A stretch of DNA of 7,044 nucleotides from JAAYLN01 sp964592855 (lineage in GTDB: Bacteria > Verrucomicrobiota > Kiritimatiellia > RFP12 > JAAYLN01): contig CAZQKI010000226.1 of assembly GCA_964592855.1 (NCBI GenBank), positions 1 to 7,044 on the forward strand, given 5' to 3'. The stretch's first letter is position 1; every line of letters begins with the position of its first letter. The notes beneath the pieces are model-generated. The model was not told where the DNA came from and made no database searches. It worked only from the letters and a program-made list of their open reading frames with translations. Shown one piece after another: positions 1-6,548 of the stretch. The position numbers and the translations under genes were made by a program.

Positions 1-55
1 GAAGCTTGTCGAAGCGGGTGGCAGCCTGTATGATGTGAGGTCTTATGTCTATTGA
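1..55 (+). other. Possible 3' tail of an upstream gene
   Basis: The plus strand before rbfA could be the end of another gene, but the frame is unresolved. One frame reads KLVEAGGSLYDVRSYVY and stops at 53-55, overlapping the rbfA start by 11 nt. Another frame ends in a TGA at 36-38 and has more G/C at third positions, as the genes here do. A small DUF503/YlxP gene often precedes rbfA in other bacteria, and the first reading loosely resembles the last strand of that family. Seventeen residues cannot establish this. Confidence 0.3.
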
Positions 56-446
56 TCGACTTGAACGGGTCAACGCCCTGCTGCGGCGTGAAATCGGCGA
101 GGCCATTCCCACCGTGATGGGGAATGAAGGCATCGATTGGGTCGCCATCACCATCACGCAGGTGCGCGTGGCCCGCAACCTGCGCAATGCGACCGTCTCC
201 GTCTCCATCCTCGGCCACGCGCAGGAGCGGACGAAGATGATCCGCAAGCTGGCGCACCGCCATGCGGAGTTTCAGCGGCTGATCAACCGCGACATGAAGC
301 TCAAGTATACGCCCGTGCTGCAATTCGTCCTCGACGAATCGATCGAAAAGGGCGACCATGTCATCGATGTCCTGCTGAAGCTGGCCACCGAGAATCCCGC
401 CATCGCCGCCGATGCGGAAGCAACCCCGACCGCACCTGCCACCTGA
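45..446 (+). CDS. rbfA: Ribosome-binding factor A (30S maturation factor)
   Basis: RbfA binds the 30S subunit near the 5' end of 16S rRNA and assists late maturation of that end, notably during cold adaptation. The 133-residue length equals that of E. coli RbfA. Visible family signatures are the opening helix RLERVNALLRREIGEAI (residues 5-21), a strand ending TVSVSILG (50-57), and the C-terminal signature LKYTPVLQFVLDESIEKGDHV (86-106). Together they span the compact type-II KH fold. Residues from about 114 on are Ala/Pro/Thr-rich and probably disordered. The start is supported by GTGAGG at 35-40, four bases before the ATG. truB follows after 7 nt, so the two are very likely co-transcribed. 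In most bacteria rbfA lies directly downstream of infB. Here infB is on the other strand beyond truB. Confidence 0.96.
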   Translation: MSIDRLERVNALLRREIGEAIPTVMGNEGIDWVAITITQVRVARNLRNATVSVSILGHAQERTKMIRKLAHRHAEFQRLINRDMKLKYTPVLQFVLDESIEKGDHVIDVLLKLATENPAIAADAEATPTAPAT

Positions 447-453
447 TCCCGTC

Positions 454-1236
454 ATGTCAAACCTATCCACCGTCCCCGATTCCAGCGCCCTTGCCGCCGG
501 ACGCGCCATTCGCCCCGGCTCCGGCGGCTTCGACGGCATTCTGCTCGTCGACAAGCCCACGGGAATGACTTCGCATGATGTGGTGTCGCGGATCCGCCGC
601 ACCTTCAGGATTGAAAAAGTCGGCCATGGCGGCACCCTGGATCCCAACGCCTCGGGGCTGCTCGTGATGCTGCTCGGAAAGGGGACGTCGCTCTCGAACC
701 AGGTCATGGGTGGCGACAAGCGGTACAGCGGGGAGATCCTCCTCGGCACCGCCACCGATTCGCAGGACATCGAAGGGAAGGTCCTCGCGACGCTGCCCTG
801 CGACCAGGTCACCGAGCCGGCGCTTCAGGAACGGATGGCGGCCCTGGTCGGCGACAGCTACCAGATGCCGCCGATGGTCTCCGCCATCAAGAAGGACGGC
901 GTCCCGCTCTACAAGCTGGCCCGCAAGGGCGAGACCGTCGTCCGCGAACCCCGGCTGATCCACATCTACAGTTTCCGGCTGCTGACCTTCAACCTGCCGC
1001 TGGCGACTTTCGATGTCGCCTGCGGGAAGGGAACCTATGTGCGGACCCTCTGCCACGATGTCGGGCAGTCGCTCGGCTGCGGTGGCTGCCTGAACGCCCT
1101 GCGGCGCACCCGCTCGGGCAAACTCGACATTGCCGACGCCCTGCCGCTGGAGCAGATCCTGGCTCTCGACCGGGACGCCCTCGCCGCGCGCGTCATCCCC
1201 TGCCACCGCTACCTGACGCTTGACCAGAACGGGTGA
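454..1236 (+). CDS. truB: tRNA pseudouridine-55 synthase TruB, short form
   Basis: TruB converts U55 in the T-loop of tRNAs to pseudouridine. From the ATG at 454 the protein has 260 residues. The N-terminal motif VDKPTGMTSHDVV (32-44) is followed by GHGGTLDPNASGLL (57-70), whose Asp63 is the expected catalytic aspartate. KRY (89-91), MPPMVSAIKKDG (138-149), Tyr153 and GTYVRTL (193-199, with Tyr195 and Arg197) match the substrate-binding and active-site segments. LGCGG and LRRTRSG (from 207) complete the catalytic domain. E. coli TruB has about 314 residues. This protein ends about 40 residues after that motif, so a full C-terminal PUA-like domain appears to be missing. An in-frame ATG at 412 would add 14 residues and overlap rbfA by 35 nt. 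I prefer 454 because the extra residues are low-complexity. Neither start has a clear Shine-Dalgarno, so coupling to rbfA is likely. Confidence 0.94.
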   Translation: MSNLSTVPDSSALAAGRAIRPGSGGFDGILLVDKPTGMTSHDVVSRIRRTFRIEKVGHGGTLDPNASGLLVMLLGKGTSLSNQVMGGDKRYSGEILLGTATDSQDIEGKVLATLPCDQVTEPALQERMAALVGDSYQMPPMVSAIKKDGVPLYKLARKGETVVREPRLIHIYSFRLLTFNLPLATFDVACGKGTYVRTLCHDVGQSLGCGGCLNALRRTRSGKLDIADALPLEQILALDRDALAARVIPCHRYLTLDQNG

Positions 1237-1270
1237 GGCGCGAAGGACGGGGGGGGGTGGGAATGCAAAG

Positions 1271-1298
1271 GCTCAACACTCAACGCTGAACGCTCAAT
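1271..1298. repeat. 7-bp microrepeat, four units
   Basis: Four adjacent 7-nt units read GCTCAAC, ACTCAAC, GCTGAAC and GCTCAAT. They lie 34 nt after the truB stop. A similar two-unit tract built on GGGTTCA occurs at 6301-6314. This looks like a small slippage-prone tract with no assigned function. Confidence 0.6.
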
Positions 1299-1328
1299 GC
1301 GTGAAATGGGGGGCAGGAGACGGTTCGG

Positions 1329-1375
1329 CCGCCAGATGAATCAAGGCAGGCGCACAATCTTTGTCGCGAGCTTTG
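1329..1375 (+). repeat. 47-nt dispersed repeat, copy A
   Basis: This stretch runs from CCGCCAGATGAATCAAGG to TTGTCGCGAGCTTTG. It aligns without gaps to 6338-6384 in the same orientation, with six differences by eye (about 87% identity). The end motif CTTTGTCGCGAG also appears at 7033-7044, where the window stops. It lies in non-coding DNA and shows no open frame that would explain its conservation. Confidence 0.75.
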
Positions 1376-1392
1376 TCTTGAGCTTTGTCGGG
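1359..1392 (+). repeat. 12-bp tandem repeat, nearly three units
   Basis: Units CTTTGTCGCGAG (1359-1370), CTTTGTCTTGAG (1371-1382) and CTTTGTCGGG (1383-1392) follow one another, the last incomplete. The first unit is the right end of the 47-nt repeat, so tandem growth may have started from it. Copy B at 6367 has only one full unit (CTTTGTCGCAAG) before diverging. Confidence 0.65.
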
Positions 1393-1436
1393 TGTGCGAG
1401 CGGTGTGCATGGCGCCGAGCAGAATGGCTCCTGAAG

Positions 1437-1561
1437 CCCTGAAACCGGGGCTGAAGCCCCTGCCTCGCTGCCGCCTGAAGGCGGGACTCCGGCAAGGTGT
1501 GGTTGGTGCGCCGGGGTTGGTTTCAAAGGCAGACGCCGAGGTCGGAGTCCCGGTTTCAGGG
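1437..1561. repeat. Nested inverted repeat with TGAA-loop hairpins
   Basis: CCCTGAAACCGGG (1437-1449) and CCCGGTTTCAGGG (1549-1561) are a perfect 13-nt inverted repeat enclosing 99 nt. Inside, GGGACTCCG (1483-1491) and CGGAGTCCC (1543-1551) form a second, competing pair. Two small hairpins also sit inside, GGGGC-TGAA-GCCCC (1447-1460) and CCGCC-TGAA-GGCGG (1471-1484), both with a TGAA loop. It could be a non-autonomous repeat element or a structured transcript end. No coding content is evident. Confidence 0.7.
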
Positions 1562-1746
1562 AGTGTTGATTTATGTCATTCGATTGTCTGCTCCGTCCGT
1601 TTGGCATCAAAGGGCAGGGCGCGGCGTCCTCGCCAAGCCGCAGATTGAACCGACTATCGAGGCATTAGCCGGCCATCTGCGACTCACCGGGACGGTTCGC
1701 CCTACCCAAGGTATTCAACTCAAGCGACAGGGAAGCCTATATCAAC

Positions 1747-1854
1747 TTCGGTTGACGCTACCGGCGACGCGTGCGGCCGACGACAAGACGGTTCTTGCCT
1801 CGTAATCCGTAAGCGTCGCCTTACGCGTCAACCGGTTCCCCCGGCAGTTACCCG
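1747..1854 (+). repeat. Palindromic dispersed repeat, copy 1
   Basis: An inverted pair (1751-1776 with 1807-1832, about 20 of 26 positions pairing) flanks a 30-nt centre, CCGACGACAAGACGG onwards. The unit, including the trailing GGCAGTTACCCG, recurs at 6923-7029 in the same orientation with about 13 differences, one of them a 1-nt indel (roughly 88% identity by eye). The conserved centre and tail show that the homology covers more than the stems. It lies between convergent genes and could serve as a two-way transcription barrier, although no T-run follows it. Confidence 0.82.
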
Positions 1855-1883
1855 CGCGTCTGTTCGCGGCGCAGCCGCGCGGG
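1851..1883 (-). terminator. GC-rich hairpin after infB, possible terminator
   Basis: CCCGCGCG (1851-1858) and CGCGCGGG (1876-1883) form a perfect 8-bp stem with a 17-nt loop, starting 10 nt past the infB stop. An alternative stem CGCGGC-GCA-GCCGCG (1865-1879) lies within it. No T-tract follows on either strand, so this is not a classical intrinsic terminator. It could protect the transcript 3' end or slow polymerase. Confidence 0.35.
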
Positions 1884-1893
1884 CGGTGGCTTC

Positions 1894-4821
1894 CTACAGC
1901 GTCCGCTCGAGTTCTTCCATCGCATAGCATTCGACGACATCGCCCTCGGCGAAGGCTTCGAAGCCTTCGAAGAAGATGCCGCACTCCTGCATGTCGCGGA
2001 CCTCGGATACCTCGTTCTGGAAATGCCGCAGCGAGGCGATGCTTCCGTCGAAGATCACGTCGCGGGCCCGCTTGATCCTCACGCGGAACTTCGTGTTGAC
2101 AAACCCGTCCAGCAGCTGGCAGCCGGCAATGCGTCCCTTCTTGCCGATATCGAAGACGGCGCGGATCTGCGCATGGCCCTTGACGACCTCGCGGTACTCG
2201 GAATCGATCATGTCGAGCAGCGTCTGCTTCACATAGTCGAACAACTCGTAGATGATGCGGAAGGTGTGCACGCGCACCTTGTCGTGGCGCGCCAGCGCGG
2301 CCACCCCGGTATCCAGCCCGACCTGGAAGCCCAGCAGCACGGCGGCGCTGGCGCAGGCGCGCTGCACGTCGTTCGTCGTGACGTTGCCAATGCCCGTGTT
2401 CACGATCTCGAGCGCAATCTTCTCGCTGCGGATGTCGCGCAGCGAATCGACGATCGCCTCGACCGAGCCCTGGGTGTCGCCCTTGACGATCACGCTCAGC
2501 TGCTTCTTCTTCTGGGCATTGAGCCGGTCCAGGAAGGTATCCATCGTCACGGTCCGGCTGGCGGCGGTCAAGTCGGCGTCCTTGCGCTCCTGGGCAAACT
2601 TCTCCGACAGCTCGCGCGCACGCTTTTCGTTGACCATGACGCGGAATTCGGCGCCGGGTTCGGGAACCCCCGAAAGCCCCATCACGCGCACCGCCATGGC
2701 GGGCCCGGCCGAGAGGACCTTGCGCCCGCGATCATCCATCAAGCCGCGCAGACGGCCGAAATATTCGCCGATCAGGACGACATCGCCCATCTTGAGCGTG
2801 CCGGACGAGACCAGCAGCGTGGCGGTCGGCCCCAGGCCCAGCTCGAGCTGCGCTTCGATGACATAGCCATCGGCGCGGCGGCTGGGGTTGGCCTGCAGTT
2901 CCAGCATGTCGGCCTGGAGCAGGACCATTTCGAGGAGGTGATCGACGCCCTTGCCGGTGATGGCGCTCACTTCGCAGACCACCAGGTCGCCGCCCCACTC
3001 CTCCGGCGTCAGGCCTTCGGCCTGCAGCTGCTGACGGACGCGGTCGGGCTTGGCGCCGGGCAGGTCGCACTTGTTGATGGCGACCAGCATCTGCACCTCG
3101 GCCTGCTGCGCCTGCTTGATGACCTCCCGCGTCTGCGGCATGATGCCGTCGTCGGCCGCGATGATGATCACCGCGATGTCGGTCAGGTTCGCGCCGCGGG
3201 CGCGCATGGCCGAGAAGGCCGCATGGCCCGGGGTGTCCAGAAAGGTGATCTTGCGGCCGGTCAGTTCGACGGAGTAGGCGCCGATATGCTGCGTGATGCC
3301 GCCAGCTTCGCCCGCGACCACGTGGGTCTGGCGGATGCAATCCATCAACGAGGTCTTGCCGTGGTCGACATGGCCGAGGAAGGTGACCACGGGGGGCCGG
3401 GGCTTCATGTCCTCGGGTTGGTCATCCGGAATGGCGTCCTCGGCATCCAGGCGGCGAATCGCAGGCTTGCGCGTCGCCGACCGGCGCGTCCGCTCCATCT
3501 CGACCGTGAATCCGTATTTCTCGGCAATCCGTCCGGCCTTCTCGAGATCCACGCGCTGGTTGATTGAGACCAGCACATTCAACTGCATCAGATCCGCGAT
3601 CAGCCGATTCGGGCGAATGCCCATCATTTCGGCCAGATCCTTGACCAGGGTCGGGCCGCGCAACTGCAGGACCTTCTCGCCCGGAGCAAGGGTTGTCACC
3701 ACCGGGGCGAAGCGCGGTTTCTGCACCGTGCCGGGGCGACCGGCGCCGGCAGGCGAACGTGCAGGCGCCGCCTGGGCCGCGGGGGCCGCGGGGGCCGCCG
3801 GGGCCGCGGGAGCGGCTGGCTGCTGGCCACGGATGATCGGCTGCTGGCCGCGCATGATCGGCTGCTGGCCGCGCATGATCGGCTGCTGGCCGCGCATGAT
3901 CGGCTGCTGACCGCCGCGAACGGGAGGCACGGCCGGACCGCGTCCCGGCTGCGTGCGGGCTTGCGGCGCCGCTGCGGGAGCACGCCGGACAACGGGCGCA
4001 GCAGCCACGGGCGCGACGGGCGCGGCAGGGGCTGCCTGGGCACGCGTTCCCTTGCCGGGCGCGGGACGGGGAAGGTCGACATCGCGCGTATCCTTGGGAC
4101 GCATCGCGTGCGCCTTGGCGGTTGGCGGGAGCTGGGCGCGGCGGCCAAGGTAGGCCGAGGCCAGTTCCTCGTCGGGGTCGATTTCCTCTTCGGCGGTGAC
4201 GCGTTTGGCCGCCGGGTCGGCATCTTCGGTCTTTTCCTCGAGATCAAGGTCGGCGGTGGCCGCATGAATGACCACCTTCGCCGACGGGTCGTCGCCGGGA
4301 GGGAGGGACTCGATCATCAGCTCGTTTGGATCCAAGATGGGCATGGGCGCTTCCGCCGGGGGAACTTCCGCGGGGGTCGCTTCCACCGGGGAGGCTTCCG
4401 CCGGGGGAACTTCCGCTGCGACGGCGATGGCTTCGACTTCCGGCGCCGCCTTCTTCGCGCGATGCACCCGGGGGGCCACCGGTTCCACCGCTTTGGCTGC
4501 TGCTTCGGGAAGGCCCTTGGACGCCGCATCCACCTTACGGGAGTAGGTGATCGCCTGATTCAGCGACTGCCGCTCCGCGTCCGCGTTCTCGACGCCTTTC
4601 CGGACCGCGCGCTCACGCTTGGCCGCCAGGCGCGTCTGCAGCTCTTCGCCGGCCTGGACCGCCGTGGCGGACCGCTTGGCATAATGGCTTTTCAGCGTCC
4701 GGATGTCATCGTCACCCAGCCGCGACAATGTGGAATGCGCATCAAGCTTCAATGCCTGCGCCTGGTGCAGGACATCACCACCCGTCGTCTTCAAAGCTTT
4801 TGCGAGCTCGAATATTCTCAT
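1894..4821 (-). CDS. infB: Translation initiation factor IF-2
   Basis: IF-2 is the GTPase that brings formylmethionyl-tRNA to the 30S complex and promotes joining of the 50S subunit. The protein has 975 residues. An N-terminal IF2-N-like module (1-49) is followed by a charged, then Ala/Pro-rich linker (about 50-370). A second IF2-N module spans about 381-440. The G domain begins near 475, with G1 GHVDHGKT (483-490), G2 Thr510 in GGITQHIGAY, G3 DTPGH (529-533), G4 NKCD (583-586) and G5 SAI (619-621). All are intact. Domains II and III follow, then the tRNA-binding C2 domain, which contains ECGIFFEGF (946-954). The residues before ECG are DMQ, where many homologues have a glycine. The start is firm: the ATG overlaps the nusA stop as ATGA and has GGTGAGG four bases upstream. 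Length exceeds E. coli IF-2 (890) because of the linker. Confidence 0.98.
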   Translation of the reverse strand: MRIFELAKALKTTGGDVLHQAQALKLDAHSTLSRLGDDDIRTLKSHYAKRSATAVQAGEELQTRLAAKRERAVRKGVENADAERQSLNQAITYSRKVDAASKGLPEAAAKAVEPVAPRVHRAKKAAPEVEAIAVAAEVPPAEASPVEATPAEVPPAEAPMPILDPNELMIESLPPGDDPSAKVVIHAATADLDLEEKTEDADPAAKRVTAEEEIDPDEELASAYLGRRAQLPPTAKAHAMRPKDTRDVDLPRPAPGKGTRAQAAPAAPVAPVAAAPVVRRAPAAAPQARTQPGRGPAVPPVRGGQQPIMRGQQPIMRGQQPIMRGQQPIIRGQQPAAPAAPAAPAAPAAQAAPARSPAGAGRPGTVQKPRFAPVVTTLAPGEKVLQLRGPTLVKDLAEMMGIRPNRLIADLMQLNVLVSINQRVDLEKAGRIAEKYGFTVEMERTRRSATRKPAIRRLDAEDAIPDDQPEDMKPRPPVVTFLGHVDHGKTSLMDCIRQTHVVAGEAGGITQHIGAYSVELTGRKITFLDTPGHAAFSAMRARGANLTDIAVIIIAADDGIMPQTREVIKQAQQAEVQMLVAINKCDLPGAKPDRVRQQLQAEGLTPEEWGGDLVVCEVSAITGKGVDHLLEMVLLQADMLELQANPSRRADGYVIEAQLELGLGPTATLLVSSGTLKMGDVVLIGEYFGRLRGLMDDRGRKVLSAGPAMAVRVMGLSGVPEPGAEFRVMVNEKRARELSEKFAQERKDADLTAASRTVTMDTFLDRLNAQKKKQLSVIVKGDTQGSVEAIVDSLRDIRSEKIALEIVNTGIGNVTTNDVQRACASAAVLLGFQVGLDTGVAALARHDKVRVHTFRIIYELFDYVKQTLLDMIDSEYREVVKGHAQIRAVFDIGKKGRIAGCQLLDGFVNTKFRVRIKRARDVIFDGSIASLRHFQNEVSEVRDMQECGIFFEGFEAFAEGDVVECYAMEELERTL
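3820..3915 (-). repeat. In-frame 21-bp tandem repeat in the IF-2 linker
   Basis: Four 21-nt units (3820-3903) and a partial fifth encode GQQPIMR three times, then GQQPIIR and GQQP (residues 304-334). The three units from 3841 to 3903 are identical at the DNA level and the 3820 unit differs at a few bases, which implies recent duplication. Because the unit is a multiple of three, copy changes would keep the frame. Ala-Ala-Pro repeats follow in the protein (335-349). The segment is probably a flexible spacer. Confidence 0.92.
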
Positions 4822-6098
4822 GAAACCTCACCATTTTCCTCACCCGCATCCTGAACCGCGAGGCCCAGGGCATCGGCGGCATCCCAAATTCGGCGGACCG
4901 CCTCTTCCGAAAGCCCCGTGGCCTCCTGGATATAAGGAACTTCCGCCTCCAGAATGCCCTCGGGGGTCAGGAACCCGTTCTTGACCAGCGCCTCGGCTTC
5001 GTCACGCTGGATGCCATCAATGGAGGCCAGCGAATCAATCGCCTGCGCCACGCGCGATTCAAAGGAATCCTCGACATCCGTACGCTGGATGTCCACCTTC
5101 CAGCCCAGCAGCTTCGAGGTCAGGCGGACATTCTGCCCCTGCCGTCCGATCGCCAGCGAAAGCTGGTCGGGATCGACCAGGACGCGCAGCATGCGGGAGA
5201 CTTCCGAGACGACCACGACGCTGGCCAGCCGCGCCGGCGAGAGCGCCTGCGTGGTGTATTGACGGATCTCCTCGCTCCAGCGCACGATGTCGACCCGCTC
5301 CCCGTTGAGTTCACGGACGATATTGCGCACGCGTGCGCCGCGAAGGCCGACGCAGGCGCCGACGGGATCGACCTTGTCGTCGTGGGAACGAACGGCGATC
5401 TTGGCGCGGTTGCCGGGATCGCGGGCCACGCCCATGACCTCGACGATGCCATCCGCGATCTCGGAGACCTCAATGCGGAAGAGGGCTTTGACGAATTCAG
5501 GACACGAGCGCGACAGAATCACACTCGATCCGGTGGCGCTCGGTTGCACCTTGTAAACGTAGGCCCGCAGGGTGTCGCCGATTTCGAATTCTTCCTTGGG
5601 AATGCGCTCGCGGGCGGGAAGGAGGGCTTCGACCTTGCCGATATCGACGATCAGATCCCGGCGGACAACCTGCCGCACCGTTCCGCTGACGATGTCGCCG
5701 ATGCGGTCCTTGTACTCGATATAGGCGTTGTCGCGCTCGGCCTGGCGAATCTTCTGCATGATCATCTGCCGCGCATTCTGCGCGCCGATCCGGCCGATTT
5801 GCGTCGGGGGCAACTCAATCTCGACCTCTTCGCCCGCCACCGCGTCCGCCTTGATCTCGCGCGCCTTGCGCAATGAAATCAGATTGGGGCCGGTGTCGTC
5901 TTCCGAAACAATGAGGGATTGGAAGGCCTTGACCGCAAGCGATTTGCGATCGATGTTGACACGCATGCCACCGGTGATGCCCAGGCTTTTGCGGGCAGCC
6001 ACTTCAAGCGCGGATTCGATCGCCTGGATAATCAGCTCGCGGCTGACTCCACGCTCTCGCTCCATGTAATTAATTACCGTCAACAGTTCGTTGTTCAT
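4818..6098 (-). CDS. nusA: Transcription termination/antitermination factor NusA
   Basis: NusA binds RNA polymerase and nascent RNA, modulating pausing, intrinsic and Rho-dependent termination, and rRNA antitermination. The 426-residue protein opens with MNNELLTVINYMERERGVSRELIIQAIESAL, typical of the polymerase-binding N-terminal domain (to about 130). An S1 domain follows (about 133-199, DIVSGTVRQVVRRDLIVDIG). KH1 carries GLRG (251-254) and KH2 carries GRQG (318-321, in LSLAIGRQGQNVRLTSKLLGW). The tail (about 342-426) has helix-hairpin-helix-like, acidic features and ends in EENGEVS. An upstream in-frame GTG at 6179 would add 27 residues with no family resemblance, so I use the ATG at 6098. 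No strong Shine-Dalgarno precedes that ATG. rimP, the usual upstream neighbour, is absent. nusA is the first gene of a nusA-infB operon. Confidence 0.97.
   Translation of the reverse strand: MNNELLTVINYMERERGVSRELIIQAIESALEVAARKSLGITGGMRVNIDRKSLAVKAFQSLIVSEDDTGPNLISLRKAREIKADAVAGEEVEIELPPTQIGRIGAQNARQMIMQKIRQAERDNAYIEYKDRIGDIVSGTVRQVVRRDLIVDIGKVEALLPARERIPKEEFEIGDTLRAYVYKVQPSATGSSVILSRSCPEFVKALFRIEVSEIADGIVEVMGVARDPGNRAKIAVRSHDDKVDPVGACVGLRGARVRNIVRELNGERVDIVRWSEEIRQYTTQALSPARLASVVVVSEVSRMLRVLVDPDQLSLAIGRQGQNVRLTSKLLGWKVDIQRTDVEDSFESRVAQAIDSLASIDGIQRDEAEALVKNGFLTPEGILEAEVPYIQEATGLSEEAVRRIWDAADALGLAVQDAGEENGEVS
4826..4832 (-). promoter_or_regulatory. infB ribosome-binding site inside nusA
   Basis: On the minus strand GGTGAGG lies inside the last codons of nusA, four bases before the infB ATG. 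rbfA has the same GTGAGG core with the same four-base spacing. With the ATGA overlap this suggests coupled but also independent initiation on infB. Confidence 0.7.
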
Positions 6099-6161
6099 AA
6101 CGCTAATGTGCCACCCGCTTAAGCCACGCGGCGCCCTCTGGTTGTCACCATAGAACAAACA

Positions 6162-6181
6162 GGGCGGGCGCAGGCCCACCC
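6162..6181 (-). promoter_or_regulatory. Hairpin in the nusA leader, possible attenuator
   Basis: In the transcript GGGUGGGC and GCCCGCCC form an 8-bp stem (one G-U pair) around a CUGC loop. It is followed by UGUUUGUUCU, moderately U-rich. It lies between the predicted start site near 6210 and the nusA ATG at 6098. The shape resembles a weak intrinsic terminator. NusA is known to act on such structures and is autoregulated in E. coli. Its action at this site is inference. Confidence 0.4.
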
Positions 6182-6216
6182 CGATCCTTCAAAAAACCTT
6201 TTCAAGGAAGGAGAAG

Positions 6217-6245
6217 ATAGTAGCCTGCCTTGCAGGCAATGTCAA
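6217..6245 (-). promoter_or_regulatory. Sigma-70-type promoter for nusA-infB
   Basis: On the minus strand a perfect -35 TTGACA (6245-6240) is separated by 17 bases from TACTAT (6222-6217), which matches the -10 consensus at four of six positions including the key A and T. The spacer holds a perfect palindrome, GCCTGC-AAG-GCAGGC (6223-6237), abutting the -10. Initiation is expected near 6210, giving a leader of about 112 nt. Start of transcription is inferred, not shown. Confidence 0.72.
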
Positions 6246-6323
6246 CGCGCAATGAGACAACAGGGGTGCGCGTCAACTTCGTTGCCGCGCAGAGTAGCAA
6301 GGGTTCAGGGTTCAGGGGAGCAT

Positions 6324-6344
6324 CTGGCGGCCAGAGGCCGCCAG
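6324..6344. repeat. Perfect 9-bp hairpin
   Basis: CTGGCGGCC and GGCCGCCAG form a perfect 9-bp stem around AGA. The right arm runs into copy B of the 47-nt repeat. Copy A is preceded by CGGCCGCCAG but lacks the left arm, so the hairpin is not a fixed part of the family. Confidence 0.75.
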
Positions 6345-6384
6345 TTGGATCAAGGCGGGAGAACAATCTTTGTCGCAAGCTTTG
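6338..6384 (+). repeat. 47-nt dispersed repeat, copy B
   Basis: Same-strand, gapless match to 1329-1375 with six substitutions. The first bases also form one side of an inverted pair with 6542-6553 (GCCAGTTGGATC and GATCCAACTGGC). Confidence 0.75.
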
Positions 6385-6440
6385 AAAGCGTCGTTGTGTC
6401 TTGCATTTTCGCCTACCGACGGGGACGGCGGGGTCCAGTG

Positions 6441-6521
6441 CGTCCTCGACCTCGACCTCGACCTCGTCCTCGTTCTCGTCCTCGATGCGATATTTCGAGG
6501 ACGAGGACGAGGACGAGGACG
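6441..6521. repeat. Palindromic hexamer repeat (CGWCCT / CGAGGA)
   Basis: Seven units of CGWCCT type (6441-6482) are followed by the inverse, four CGAGGA units (6496-6519). The last 27 nt of the left half (6459-6485) pair with 6495-6521 apart from one mismatch and one G-T pair, leaving a 9-nt loop. The result is a very stable hairpin grown from a simple repeat. Any translation gives only low-complexity peptides. Confidence 0.9.
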
Positions 6522-6548
6522 ATGCGGCAAGTCTCCCACTCGATCCAA

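Larger units (their letters stand above)
1237..1893. other. Gene-poor spacer between convergent truB and infB
   Basis: The 657 nt between the truB and infB stops hold no convincing gene. Short frames exist, for example 1497-1805 on the plus strand, but none has a recognisable product, a good ribosome site or domain-like sequence. In order the spacer contains a run of nine G (1249-1257), a 7-bp microrepeat (1271-1298), a 47-nt repeat shared with 6338-6384, a 12-bp repeat (1359-1392), a nested inverted repeat (1437-1561), unremarkable sequence (1562-1746), a palindromic repeat shared with 6923-7029, and a GC-rich hairpin next to infB. No hairpin followed by a T-run lies directly after truB. Confidence 0.7.

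Noticed and set aside
412..453. Extending truB to the ATG at 412
   Set aside because: It would overlap rbfA by 35 nt and add a Pro-rich stretch. No ribosome site supports it, although it cannot be ruled out.
463..1206. A 247-residue minus-strand frame opposite truB
   Set aside because: It is a shadow of TruB in GC-rich DNA, with low-complexity sequence and no start signal.
1497..1805. A 102-residue plus-strand frame in the truB/infB spacer
   Set aside because: It runs across an inverted-repeat arm and ends inside the palindromic repeat. It has no ribosome site or recognised domain. The middle (LRLTGTVRPTQGIQLKRQGSLYQ) looks slightly protein-like, but not enough to call a gene or remnant.
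2023..3567. A 514-residue open frame on the plus strand opposite infB
   Set aside because: It is the antisense shadow of the conserved IF-2 gene. Its Asp/His/Leu-rich string matches no family, and infB has intact GTPase motifs.
3820..3915. A CRISPR-like repeat
   Set aside because: The 21-bp units are contiguous without spacers and in frame within infB.
6099..6179. Extending nusA to an upstream GTG
   Set aside because: The added 27 residues do not resemble NusA and would absorb the leader hairpin. MNNELLTVINY is the typical NusA beginning.
6441..6521. An acidic Asp/Glu-repeat protein
   Set aside because: The frames come from a palindromic hexamer tract and have no start context or flanking coding character.
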